DNA from: Loktanella salsilacus
Lineage (GTDB): Bacteria > Pseudomonadota > Alphaproteobacteria > Rhodobacterales > Rhodobacteraceae
Assembly (NCBI RefSeq): GCF_900114485.1
Contig: NZ_FOTF01000005.1
Coordinates: 62,001 to 126,000 of the forward strand
DNA: 64,000 bases
Direction of reading: 5' to 3'
Position 1 is the stretch's first letter. The number at the start of each line of letters is the position of its first letter. Position numbers and translations under genes: made by a program. The notes under the pieces were generated by a model, which worked only from the letters and a program-made list of their open reading frames with translations, was not told the DNA's origin and did no database searches. Below, piece after piece: positions 9,114 to 17,209 of the stretch.

Positions 9114-10769
9114 ATGGCCAGCTATCAATACGTCTATTTTATGGACGGCGTCTCCAAGACCTATCCCGGCGGCAAAAAGGTTTTTGAAAACATCCGGCTG
9201 AACTTCTTGCCTGGTGTCAAAATCGGTGTTGTCGGTGTGAACGGCACAGGTAAATCGACCCTGATGCGGATTATGGCCGGACAGGACAAGGATTTCGCTG
9301 GCGAAGCTTGGGCGGCCGAAGGTGCCAAAGTTGGCTATCTGCCGCAGGAACCGGAACTCGATCAAACGCTCAGCGTGCGCGAAAACGTGATGCTGGGCGT
9401 GGCCGAGAAAAAGGCTGTGCTGGACCGTTATAACGAACTGGCGATGAACTACAGCGAAGAGACCGCTGAAGAGATGGCCAAGCTGCAGGACGAGATCGAC
9501 GCGCAGAACCTGTGGGATCTGGATGCACAAATCGACGTCAGCATGGAAGCGTTGCGCTGCCCGCCCGACGACGCAGACGTCAGCACATTGTCTGGCGGTG
9601 AAAAACGCCGCGTGGCTCTGTGCAAACTGCTGCTCGAAGCCCCCGACATGCTGCTGCTTGACGAACCGACCAACCACTTGGACGCCGAAACAATCGCTTG
9701 GCTGCAGCAGCACCTGATCGACTACAAAGGCACGATCCTGATCGTTACTCACGACCGTTATTTCCTTGATGCCATCACAGGCTGGATCCTCGAACTCGAC
9801 CGCGGGTCGGGCATCCCGCACGAGGGCAACTATTCCAGCTGGCTGGAAGCCAAGGCCAAGCGCCTTGAGAAGGAAGCGAAAGAGGACAAGTCCAAGCAGC
9901 GCACGCTAGAGCGTGAATTAGAGTGGATGCGTCAAGGTGCAAAGGCGCGTCAGGCCAAATCAAAAGCGCGAATCAGCGCCTATAACGACCTGGCCAACCA
10001 GTCGGAAAAAGAAAAAATGGGCCGCGCCCAGATCATCATCCCCAACGGTCCGCGTCTGGGTTCTAAGGTGATCGAGGTCATCGACCTGAAAAAGGCGATG
10101 GGCGACAAACTGCTGGTCGAAGGCCTGTCCTTTGACCTGCCCCCCGGCGGCATTGTCGGCGTGATCGGCCCGAACGGCGCGGGTAAATCCACGCTCTTCT
10201 CTATGCTTACGGGTCAAGCGCAGCCCGACGAAGGCACCGTTGAATACGGCGACACGGTCAAACTGTCCTACGTCGACCAGTCCCGCGACGCCCTGTCCCC
10301 CGATGCCACTGTCTGGGAAGAAATCACAGGCGGCGCAGAGATCATCGAACTTGGCGACGCCTCCATGAACAGCCGCGCTTATTGCTCGGCCTTCAATTTC
10401 AAAGGCGGCGACCAGCAGAAAAAAGTCGGCCTGCTCTCGGGCGGTGAACGCAACCGCGTCCACATGGCTAAGCTGTTGAAATCCGGCGGCAACGTTCTGC
10501 TGCTCGACGAACCGACGAACGATCTGGACGTGGAAACCCTGCGTGCGCTCGAGGATGCTCTGACCTCTTTCGCCGGCTGCGCTGTCGTCATCAGCCACGA
10601 CCGCTTTTTCCTTGACCGGATTTGCACGCATATCCTGGCATTCGAGGGTGATGCCCACGTCGAATGGTTCCAAGGCAACTTCGAAGACTACGAAGAAGAC
10701 AAAAAACGTCGCCTTGGTGCGGACGCGCTGGAACCTAAGCGCCTAAAGCACAAGAAATTTGTGCGATAA
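9114..10769 (+). CDS. ettA: Energy-dependent translational throttle protein EttA (ABC-F)
   Basis: Cytosolic ABC-F ATPase that binds the ribosomal E site and gates entry into elongation according to ADP/ATP ratio. It has two ATPase cassettes: Walker A GVNGTGKST and GPNGAGKST, signatures LSGGEKRR and LSGGERNR, Walker B LLLLDEPTNHLD and LLLDEPTNDLD. Between them is the charged linker (KRLEKEAKEDKSKQRTLERE), and an arm insertion is present in cassette 1. There is no membrane segment. The start MASYQYVYFMDGVSK is canonical for EttA and has GGAG eight bases upstream; the frame opens 18 codons earlier, overlapping the end of the preceding gene region. Length 551 compared with about 555 in E. coli. 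Confidence 0.96.
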   Translation: MASYQYVYFMDGVSKTYPGGKKVFENIRLNFLPGVKIGVVGVNGTGKSTLMRIMAGQDKDFAGEAWAAEGAKVGYLPQEPELDQTLSVRENVMLGVAEKKAVLDRYNELAMNYSEETAEEMAKLQDEIDAQNLWDLDAQIDVSMEALRCPPDDADVSTLSGGEKRRVALCKLLLEAPDMLLLDEPTNHLDAETIAWLQQHLIDYKGTILIVTHDRYFLDAITGWILELDRGSGIPHEGNYSSWLEAKAKRLEKEAKEDKSKQRTLERELEWMRQGAKARQAKSKARISAYNDLANQSEKEKMGRAQIIIPNGPRLGSKVIEVIDLKKAMGDKLLVEGLSFDLPPGGIVGVIGPNGAGKSTLFSMLTGQAQPDEGTVEYGDTVKLSYVDQSRDALSPDATVWEEITGGAEIIELGDASMNSRAYCSAFNFKGGDQQKKVGLLSGGERNRVHMAKLLKSGGNVLLLDEPTNDLDVETLRALEDALTSFAGCAVVISHDRFFLDRICTHILAFEGDAHVEWFQGNFEDYEEDKKRRLGADALEPKRLKHKKFVR

Positions 10770-10783
10770 GATACGATTATGTT

Positions 10784-10812
10784 GCAGTGCAGCGCCCACA
10801 GCGCTGCACTGC
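10784..10812 (+). terminator. Terminator hairpin after ettA
   Basis: A perfect 12-bp inverted repeat (GCAGTGCAGCGC / GCGCTGCACTGC) with a CCACA loop, 15 bases after the ettA stop. The downstream tract GGCGCAACAAAATATC is not U-rich, so termination may be Rho-assisted. Confidence 0.7.
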
Positions 10813-10924
10813 GGCGCAACAAAATATCACATTAACGTTTTGTTTTGCAACTTTTGGTAGATATCGCCACATTCGCGTCTAAATTTGCGTTTAAAGCTGA
10901 CGGATCAATCGAAAGGCACGTGTC

Positions 10925-11104
10925 ATGGCGATCGGCTTACTTAGCGGCATCATCGGATTGTTTTCGGCTTTGTGCTCTACGCTGGTGCCGGGCATTTCGA
11001 TTGTTGAAACATGCATAATTTACGCCATCATGGTCTGCGCCAGCATGACACTTTCAGTTGTACTCACGCTTATTCACCCGCAGGCAGATTCCCGCACCCA
11101 TTGA
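10925..11104 (+). CDS. Putative 59-residue two-helix membrane protein
   Basis: ATG at 10925 opens a 59-codon frame ending TGA at 11102-11104. Residues 3-24 (IGLLSGIIGLFSALCSTLV) and about 28-51 (IVETCIIYAIMVCASMTLSV) are hydrophobic, followed by a short polar tail. A GAAAGG sequence nine bases before the ATG could be its ribosome site. It sits alone between the ettA terminator and the first cold-shock gene. I do not recognise the family. It may be a real small membrane protein, or part of the long leader of the cold-shock gene. Its composition is less GC-rich than the neighbouring genes. Confidence 0.4.
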   Translation: MAIGLLSGIIGLFSALCSTLVPGISIVETCIIYAIMVCASMTLSVVLTLIHPQADSRTH

Positions 11105-11277
11105 TACCGCGCAACACGTCGGCCTTGCATTTGACGCGGGCTTCGCGTATCCAACCGTTGCAGACGTTATCCATCTCGACCCACTGTGTTCCTTTCTAGG
11201 CTACAGCGCTCGACATTGCACTGACTACGCCGGGCTACCGCAATCTCGTGGGTGGCATGACTAAAAGGAATAACACG

Positions 11278-11484
11278 ATGGCTACTGGCACCGTGAAATG
11301 GTTCAACGCAACTAAAGGCTTCGGCTTTATCGCTCCCGATGGCGGCTCCAAGGACGTTTTCGTTCACATCTCCGCTGTTGAGCGTTCCGGCCTGACCGGC
11401 CTGGCCGACAACCAGAAAGTGACTTTCGACATCGAATCCGGCCGTGACGGTCGTGAATCCGCTGTGAACCTGTCGCTGGCTTAA
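11278..11484 (+). CDS. Cold-shock protein (CspA family), copy 1
   Basis: A 68-residue single cold-shock domain that binds single-stranded RNA or DNA and melts mRNA structure. Both RNA-binding motifs are present: KGFGFIAPD (RNP1) and VFVHISAVE (RNP2). The start [10 protein letters not shown] is canonical, with AAGGA about nine bases upstream. About 170 bases of leader separate it from the upstream small ORF; cold-shock mRNAs often carry long structured leaders. The paralogue at 11719 differs at only five residues (11, 24, 27, 52, 54). An alternative start ten codons upstream is less likely. Confidence 0.95.
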   Translation: MATGTVKWFNATKGFGFIAPDGGSKDVFVHISAVERSGLTGLADNQKVTFDIESGRDGRESAVNLSLA

Positions 11485-11505
11485 GCCGCTTCTGCAAGAC
11501 TTGGG

Positions 11506-11521
11506 TGCGCGGAACCGCGCA
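11506..11521 (+). terminator. Possible hairpin terminator after cold-shock copy 1
   Basis: TGCGCGG-AA-CCGCGCA forms a compact GC hairpin 21 bases after the stop codon. No U-tract follows, so terminator function is uncertain. Confidence 0.35.
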
Positions 11522-11718
11522 TCCTTACCCCAGCCAGACGCAGCGATATGCGTCACAAAACCTTCCCAAAAATTTCGTTGATTTTGCAAACGTGACGCAG
11601 ATAATGGCGTTGCTACGTTAACTCTATCGACGACGGTCCCCATCGGCCCTGTGCATCGATCTAGCACTGACGAGCCGATCCGCTGCATCCCGCGAGCGGT
11701 AAGTAAGGGAGACACGCC

Positions 11719-11925
11719 ATGGCAACTGGCACCGTAAAATGGTTCAACACCACCAAAGGCTTCGGATTCATCGCACCCGACGGCGGGACCAAGGACATCT
11801 TCGTCCATATCTCAGCCGTCGAGCGTTCGGGCCTGACCGGCCTCGCCGACAATCAAAAAGTCACCTTTGATGTCGAAGCCGGTCGTGACGGCCGCGAAAG
11901 CGCCGTGAACCTGTCGCTGGCTTAA
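11719..11925 (+). CDS. Cold-shock protein (CspA family), copy 2
   Basis: A 68-residue cold-shock domain with intact RNP1 (KGFGFIAPD) and RNP2 (IFVHISAVE). It is 63/68 identical to copy 1, with only conservative changes (Ala11Thr, Ser24Thr, Val27Ile, Ile52Val, Ser54Ala). Many third codon positions differ, so the duplication is old and the proteins are under purifying selection. An AGGGAG ribosome site precedes the ATG. It has its own leader of about 230 bases and probably its own promoter. Its stop codon overlaps the convergent tesA stop inside the palindrome TTAA. Confidence 0.95.
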   Translation: MATGTVKWFNTTKGFGFIAPDGGTKDIFVHISAVERSGLTGLADNQKVTFDVEAGRDGRESAVNLSLA

Positions 11926-12590
11926 TGCGCGGTCAGGCTGTTCACGAAATCCAGAACCGCCGGTCCCATATCCGCGACAATCAGCTTCACCCCGGCTGCG
12001 TTGGGGTGAATGCCGTCATCCTGCAGGTACGCCTGCAAATCAACGCTGCGCAGCCCTGTGAACCAATCAGGATACAGCGGCAGGTCATAGCTTTGCGCAA
12101 GCGCATCATACATACCGTTGAATTCAAGCGCATAATCCGCGCCATAGTTCGTCCCAGCCTGCAGGCCCACCAGTATCGCAGGCACATCCGCCGCGTCTAG
12201 CTTGGTCAAAATCTGATCCAGATTGCCCCGCGACACCGCCGGGTCCAACCCGCGCAAATAATCGTTACCCCCCAGCGCCACCAGCACGCCGTCCACGTCC
12301 GGCGTCAGCGTCCAATCGACGCGGCTTAGCCCGCCTGCCGTCGTATCACCCGATACGCCAGCGTTCAGCAGCGTGACCTCTGCGCCCTGTTCGTCCAACC
12401 AAGCTTGCATCTGGGGCACGAAGCCTTCGCCCTGCGTCAACCCATAGCCCGCCGTCAGGCTGTCGCCCAAGGCTGCGACCGTGACGGGTGCGGCAAATGC
12501 CGCAGTTGCAAAAAGGCTGACGGTTAACCCGTTGCGAACTGCCCGTGCGGCACCATATGCAAAGGTGAACAAACCAAAGGTCTTGCCCAT
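11922..12590 (-). CDS. tesA: Periplasmic arylesterase / lysophospholipase (TesA-like SGNH hydrolase)
   Basis: Hydrolyses acyl esters, probably in the periplasm. SGNH blocks are visible: [11 protein letters not shown] (block I, nucleophile Ser), the Gly block near [22 protein letters not shown] (block III, Asn), and DGIHPNAAG (block V, Asp and His). A hydrophobic signal segment ([16 protein letters not shown]) follows a longer than usual n-region [19 protein letters not shown]. The start at 12590 sits in the same CATG as the divergent ABC ATPase start. The tesA next to ybbA-ybbP arrangement is also found in E. coli and suggests an old functional link, perhaps in envelope lipid handling. Confidence 0.88.
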   Translation of the reverse strand: MGKTFGLFTFAYGAARAVRNGLTVSLFATAAFAAPVTVAALGDSLTAGYGLTQGEGFVPQMQAWLDEQGAEVTLLNAGVSGDTTAGGLSRVDWTLTPDVDGVLVALGGNDYLRGLDPAVSRGNLDQILTKLDAADVPAILVGLQAGTNYGADYALEFNGMYDALAQSYDLPLYPDWFTGLRSVDLQAYLQDDGIHPNAAGVKLIVADMGPAVLDFVNSLTAH

Positions 12591-13263
12591 GCCCGATTCC
12601 GTCCTGTCACTGCGCAACGTGGCGCTGTCCCTCGACGGCAATGCGGGAAAGGTCGACATCCTGCACGATATATCGCTCGACGTGGCAAGCGGTGAAACCT
12701 TGGGGCTGGTCGGGCCAAGCGGGTCTGGCAAATCGTCTCTCCTGATGCTGATGGGCGGGCTGGAACAGGCCAGCGCGGGCACGATCACCGCCATGGGCGA
12801 AGACCTGACCGCGATGAACGAAGACCAGCTGGCCCGCTTTCGCCGTTCACATATGGGGGTGGTGTTCCAATCTTTCCACCTGATCCCGACAATGACCGCT
12901 TTGGAAAATGTCGCGACCCCGCTGGAACTGGCAGGCGCGCCCGATGCGTTTGATCGTGCCCGCGCGGAATTAGACGCCGTTGGCCTTGGTGCCCGCGTCG
13001 ATCACTACCCCAACCAGATGTCGGGCGGCGAACAGCAACGTGTCGCCCTCGCCCGCGCCTCTGCCCCCCGCCCGCGCATTTTGCTGGCGGACGAACCCAC
13101 CGGCAACCTTGATGAAACCAACGGCGCGGCGATCATCGACCTGCTCTTTGGCCTGCGCGATCGCCACGGCGCGACGCTGATCATGGTCACCCATGCCCGC
13201 GACCTTGCTGCGCGCTGCTCGCGCGTGATTGGCCTGCGTGACGGCCGGTTGGACGCCGCATGA
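12589..13263 (+). CDS. ABC transporter ATP-binding protein, YbbA/LolD-like
   Basis: A 224-residue ATPase for the permease that follows. Walker A is GPSGSGKSS, the Q-loop is VFQSFHLIPTMTALENV, the signature is MSGGEQQRVALARA, Walker B is ILLADEPTGNLD, and the switch His is in MVTHARDLA. The sequence is of the LolD/MacB/YbbA branch that works with FtsX-fold permeases. Start [10 protein letters not shown] has AAAGG eight bases upstream; the frame opens 36 codons earlier but those codons lie inside tesA. The stop overlaps the permease start by four bases (ATGA). Confidence 0.92.
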   Translation: MPDSVLSLRNVALSLDGNAGKVDILHDISLDVASGETLGLVGPSGSGKSSLLMLMGGLEQASAGTITAMGEDLTAMNEDQLARFRRSHMGVVFQSFHLIPTMTALENVATPLELAGAPDAFDRARAELDAVGLGARVDHYPNQMSGGEQQRVALARASAPRPRILLADEPTGNLDETNGAAIIDLLFGLRDRHGATLIMVTHARDLAARCSRVIGLRDGRLDAA

Positions 13264-15776
13264 GCCTGCGCCTTGCTGCGACCTTCGCCCGCCGGGAACT
13301 GCGCGGCGGCCTGCGCGGATTTCGCGTCTTCCTCGCCTGCCTCGCCCTTGGCGTCGCGGCCATTGCTGCCGTTGGCACCGTCCGTTCAGGGATAGAGGCC
13401 GGCCTTGCCGAACAAGGCAGCGCCTTACTGGGCGGCGACGCACAGGCCACGCTAACCTACCGCTTTGCTGCAGAGCCAGAGCTCGCCTTTATGCGCGAGG
13501 TCTCAACCACCCTATCCGAAACCGTCGATTTCCGCTCTATGATCACCGTGGGTGATGACCGCGCCCTGACGCAGGTGCGCGCCGTCGACGATGCCTATCC
13601 CCTTGTCGGCAACGTCACGCTTGATCCGCCCATGCCCCTGCCGGACGCGCTGGCGGGGAACGGCACCCTACCCGGCGGCGTGATGGAACGCGTCCTCGCT
13701 GACCGCCTTGGCCTGACCCCCGGCGACACATTCCGCATGGGCACGCAGGATTTCGTCATGTCCGCCGTGCTGGCCAGCTATCCTGACAACGGCGCTGGCG
13801 GCTTTTCGCTCGGACCGCGCAGCATCGTGCTGACCAAGGATCTGGCGAACGCGGGCTTGCTGTCCGAAGGTACCCTCTTCGACACCGACTACCGCATGCT
13901 GCTGCCCGCTGGCACCAACCTGCAAGCGCTAGAGGACCGCGCCGACAGCCAGTTCCGCGACACTGGCATGCGCTGGCGCGATAGCCGCGAAGGTGCAGGC
14001 GGCACCGCCCGTTTCGTAGAGCGCATTGGCGCCTTCTTGATCCTTGTGGGCCTGTCTGGCCTTGCCGTCGGGGGCGTTGGCGTCAGCGCTGCTGTGCGCG
14101 CCTATCTGGGCAACAAAACCGGCACCATCGCGATCCTGAAAACGCTCGGTGCCACACGCGGCACGATCTTTACGACTTACGCCCTGCAAATCGGCGTTCT
14201 GACCCTGCTTGGCGTCGCCATCGGCCTGATTCTTGGCGGCGGCATTCCCGTTCTGCTCGCCCCGGTGATCGAGGCGCAATTGCCCATCCCCGCCGACTTC
14301 GGCTTCGCCCCCGCACCGCTGATTGAGGCGGCGATATACGGCATCCTCGCCGCCGCGATTTTCACCCTCTGGCCCCTTGCCCGGACGGAACAGATCCGCG
14401 CAGCGACCTTGTTCCGCGATGCATTTGCCGGGGGCACGGCCCTGCCCCGCTGGCCCTATCTGGCCATCACCGCCGCGCTGATCGCGCTCCTGCTCGGCCT
14501 TGCGATCTGGTTCTCTGGTACCGCGTGGCTCACGCTTTGGACCGCTGGCGGCATCGCTGGGGCCCTGCTGATCCTTGTGCTCGCTGCAGCGCTGATCCGC
14601 TGGATCGCCCGTATCTCTCGCCGCGCGGCACGCGGCAGGCCGGCCCTGCGCCTTGCGCTGGCCAGCATTGGCGCACGGGGCGGCGAATCGACCTCTGTCG
14701 TGCTGTCGCTGGGCCTTGGCCTTGCTGTGCTGGCGGCCATCGGCCAGATCGACGGCAACCTGCGCCGCGCCTTCACGGCAGAACTGCCAGAGCGTGCGCC
14801 AAGCTACTTCTTCGTCGACATCCAGCCTGACCAGATCGACGGCTACCGCCAAATCCTTGCGGATAACCCCGCCGTCACCCGCGTCGACACCGCCCCCATG
14901 CTGCGCGGCATCATCACGCGCATTAACGATGAAGACGCTGAAAAAGTCGCTGGCGGCCATTGGGTCGTGCGCGGCGATCGCGGCATCACCTATGCCAATG
15001 CCCTGCCAGAGGGGAGCACCATCAGCGCCGGCGAATGGTGGCCCGAAGGCTACTCTGACGCGCCGCAAATCAGCTTTGCCGCCGAAGAGGCTGCCGAGAT
15101 TGGCTTGAGCCTTGGCGACACCCTGACCGTCAACGTGCTGGGCCGCGATATCACCGGCACGATCACCAGTTTCCGCGAAGTGAACTGGGACAGCGCGGGC
15201 CTTGGCTTTGTGCTGACGTTCAACAGTGCAGCCCTAGCGGGTGCGCCGCACAGCTGGATTTCCACCGTCTACGCCACCCCGGAATCAGAGGCGCAGATCC
15301 TGCGCGACTTGGCCACCGCCTATCCCAACATCACCGCCATCCGCATCCGCGATGCCATCGACCGCGTCGCCACCTTGATCGAAGGCGTCACCGCCGCCAC
15401 CCGTTACGGCGCGCTGGCGACTCTTGTGACAGGTTTCCTTGTCCTGATCGGGGCCGCCGCCGCAGGCGAACGTGCCCGCACATTCGAGGCGGCTGTGCTG
15501 AAAACCCTTGGCGCGACCCGCGGTATGATCATCACCAGCTTTGCCCTGCGCGCGGCGCTTCTGGGCTTTGCCGCAGGCGCGGTTGCCTTGGCCGCTGGCA
15601 TCCTTGGGGGCTGGGCGGTGCAGACCTTTATCATGGAAGGCGACTATCAGATCATCTGGGCCAACGCGCTGTGGATCATTGGCGGCGGCGTGCTTGTGTC
15701 GCTGCTCGCAGGCCTCGCCTTTGCGATCCGCCCGCTGCAAGCCGCCCCAGCGCAAGTCCTGCGATCGCGCGACTAA
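13260..15776 (+). CDS. FtsX-like ABC permease, YbbP type
   Basis: An 838-residue inner-membrane permease. The N-terminal transmembrane helix is followed by a large periplasmic domain (MacB-PCD-like, about residues 40-240). A block of helices (about 255-420, IGAFLILVGLSGLAVGGVGV and beyond) comes next, then a second periplasmic domain and a C-terminal FtsX block (about 695-835, ALATLVTGFLVLIGAAAAGE). The paired repeats of KTLGATRG (near residues 295 and 745) mark the coupling helices of two FtsX units. This is the YbbP architecture. It acts with the ATPase encoded just upstream (4-bp overlap). The substrate is unknown; lipid or lipoprotein-related export is inferred from family relatives and tesA. 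Confidence 0.9.
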   Translation: MSLRLAATFARRELRGGLRGFRVFLACLALGVAAIAAVGTVRSGIEAGLAEQGSALLGGDAQATLTYRFAAEPELAFMREVSTTLSETVDFRSMITVGDDRALTQVRAVDDAYPLVGNVTLDPPMPLPDALAGNGTLPGGVMERVLADRLGLTPGDTFRMGTQDFVMSAVLASYPDNGAGGFSLGPRSIVLTKDLANAGLLSEGTLFDTDYRMLLPAGTNLQALEDRADSQFRDTGMRWRDSREGAGGTARFVERIGAFLILVGLSGLAVGGVGVSAAVRAYLGNKTGTIAILKTLGATRGTIFTTYALQIGVLTLLGVAIGLILGGGIPVLLAPVIEAQLPIPADFGFAPAPLIEAAIYGILAAAIFTLWPLARTEQIRAATLFRDAFAGGTALPRWPYLAITAALIALLLGLAIWFSGTAWLTLWTAGGIAGALLILVLAAALIRWIARISRRAARGRPALRLALASIGARGGESTSVVLSLGLGLAVLAAIGQIDGNLRRAFTAELPERAPSYFFVDIQPDQIDGYRQILADNPAVTRVDTAPMLRGIITRINDEDAEKVAGGHWVVRGDRGITYANALPEGSTISAGEWWPEGYSDAPQISFAAEEAAEIGLSLGDTLTVNVLGRDITGTITSFREVNWDSAGLGFVLTFNSAALAGAPHSWISTVYATPESEAQILRDLATAYPNITAIRIRDAIDRVATLIEGVTAATRYGALATLVTGFLVLIGAAAAGERARTFEAAVLKTLGATRGMIITSFALRAALLGFAAGAVALAAGILGGWAVQTFIMEGDYQIIWANALWIIGGGVLVSLLAGLAFAIRPLQAAPAQVLRSRD

Positions 15777-15800
15777 CCAAGGCCCAGCAAGCAACAAAAA

Positions 15801-15828
15801 AGGCGCAGGTGGATCACCACCTGCGCCT
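15801..15828. terminator. Bidirectional terminator between the permease gene and gltX
   Basis: A 12-bp perfect stem (AGGCGCAGGTGG / CCACCTGCGCCT) with an ATCA loop, preceded by an A-run and followed by TTTT. It can stop transcription from both convergent genes. Confidence 0.92.
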
Positions 15829-15850
15829 TTTATCATCAAAGGTCAGCTTC

Positions 15851-17176
15851 TTACAGCGACGGCTTCTTCTGCAACAGCGGCATCACTTGCGCCATCTCTG
15901 GCCCGCGTGCCTGCCCGGTGACAGCCAGACGCAGCGGCATGAACAGCCCCTTGCCCTTGCGGCCCGTGGCCTCTTTCACCGCATTGGTCCACTCGCCCCA
16001 AGTCGCATCCGTATAGGGCGGCTCGCCCAGCAGATCGAAGGCCTGCGCGACCATGTCGCGGTCTTCATCCGCGACCACAGCCTGCCCGCCATCGCGGAAC
16101 AGCGCCCACCACGGGGCCACATCATCCAGCTTGGCGATGTTTTCCTTCACCACAGCCCAGAACGCGGGCTGCAGATCGGCAGGCACGCCAGCTGCGTCCA
16201 GCGTGTCCTTTACCGCATCAGCCTCAAGCGTCGCATAGTGGCGCGCAGTCAGTGGCCACAGGTCTTCGAAATCGAACTTCGTTGGGGCAGACCCAAAGGT
16301 GCCGATATCGAAGCCTTCGATCACTTGATCAATGCCATTGACCAGCACGACAGGCTGGGACGATCCAAGCCGCGCCATCAGCGACAAAACCGCCTCTGCC
16401 GCGATGCCCTGCGCGCGCAGATCGCGCAGCGCCAGCGTGCCAAGACGCTTCGACAGCGCCTCGCCCTGCGGGCCGGTCAGCAAGGAATGGTGGGCAAAGC
16501 GCGGCACGGTGCCGCCCAGCGCCTTCATGATCTGAATTTGCGTAGCTGTGTTGGTGACGTGGTCGGACCCGCGCACGATATCCGTGATCTTCATGTCCAC
16601 ATCGTCGACGGGGGACGCGAAGGTATACAGGATCTGGCCGGTTTCCTTGATCAGCACGGGATCGCTGACCGACGTGCAATCAATGCTGATCGGACCCATG
16701 ATCCCGTCGTCCCATTCGACCCGTTCCAGATCCAGCTTGAAGCGCCAGTGGGACTTGCGCCCCTCGTCGCGGTAGGCCTGCTTTTGCGCGTCAGTCAGCG
16801 ACAGCGCAGCGCGGTCATAGACCGGCGGCTTGCCCATGTTCAGCTGCTTCTTGCGCTTCAGGTCCAGTTCGACGGGCGTTTCGAAACATTCATACAAACG
16901 CCCCGCATCCAGCAATTGCTGACGCGCCTCGTCGTAGCGGGCAAGGCGATCAGACTGTTTTTGCACGTCGTCCCATGTAATCCCCAGCCAGGTCAGCACA
17001 TCGCGGATGCCCTGTTCGTATTCCGGCTTGGACCGTTCCTGATCGGTATCGTCGATCCGCAGAATGAACGTGCCGCCGTTCTGGCGCGCGATGGCGTAGT
17101 TAAACATCGCAGCGCGCAGGTTGCCGATGTGCATCCAGCCGGTGGGCGACGGGGCGAAACGGGTGATCGTGGTCAT
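15851..17176 (-). CDS. gltX: Glutamyl-tRNA synthetase
   Basis: Charges tRNA-Glu in the cytosol. The class I motif FAPSPTGWMHIGNLRAAMFN (HIGH equivalent HIGN) is at residues 7-26, and the KMSKS equivalent is ALSKRLGT near residue 240. The 441-residue length places it in the shorter GltX type. Alphaproteobacteria commonly carry two gltX paralogues, one of which may be specialised for tRNA-Gln; which one this is cannot be told from the window. The MFS gene ends 33 bases upstream on the same strand. Confidence 0.93.
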   Translation of the reverse strand: MTTITRFAPSPTGWMHIGNLRAAMFNYAIARQNGGTFILRIDDTDQERSKPEYEQGIRDVLTWLGITWDDVQKQSDRLARYDEARQQLLDAGRLYECFETPVELDLKRKKQLNMGKPPVYDRAALSLTDAQKQAYRDEGRKSHWRFKLDLERVEWDDGIMGPISIDCTSVSDPVLIKETGQILYTFASPVDDVDMKITDIVRGSDHVTNTATQIQIMKALGGTVPRFAHHSLLTGPQGEALSKRLGTLALRDLRAQGIAAEAVLSLMARLGSSQPVVLVNGIDQVIEGFDIGTFGSAPTKFDFEDLWPLTARHYATLEADAVKDTLDAAGVPADLQPAFWAVVKENIAKLDDVAPWWALFRDGGQAVVADEDRDMVAQAFDLLGEPPYTDATWGEWTNAVKEATGRKGKGLFMPLRLAVTGQARGPEMAQVMPLLQKKPSL

Positions 17177-17209
17177 GGGGCGACGTCCTTTATCTTTGCC
17201 CCTGCTGTG

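Noticed and set aside
13929-15068. 379-codon minus-strand frame in the FtsX-like permease gene
   Set aside because: Low-complexity Gly/Asp/Arg-rich product opposite a well-supported membrane protein.
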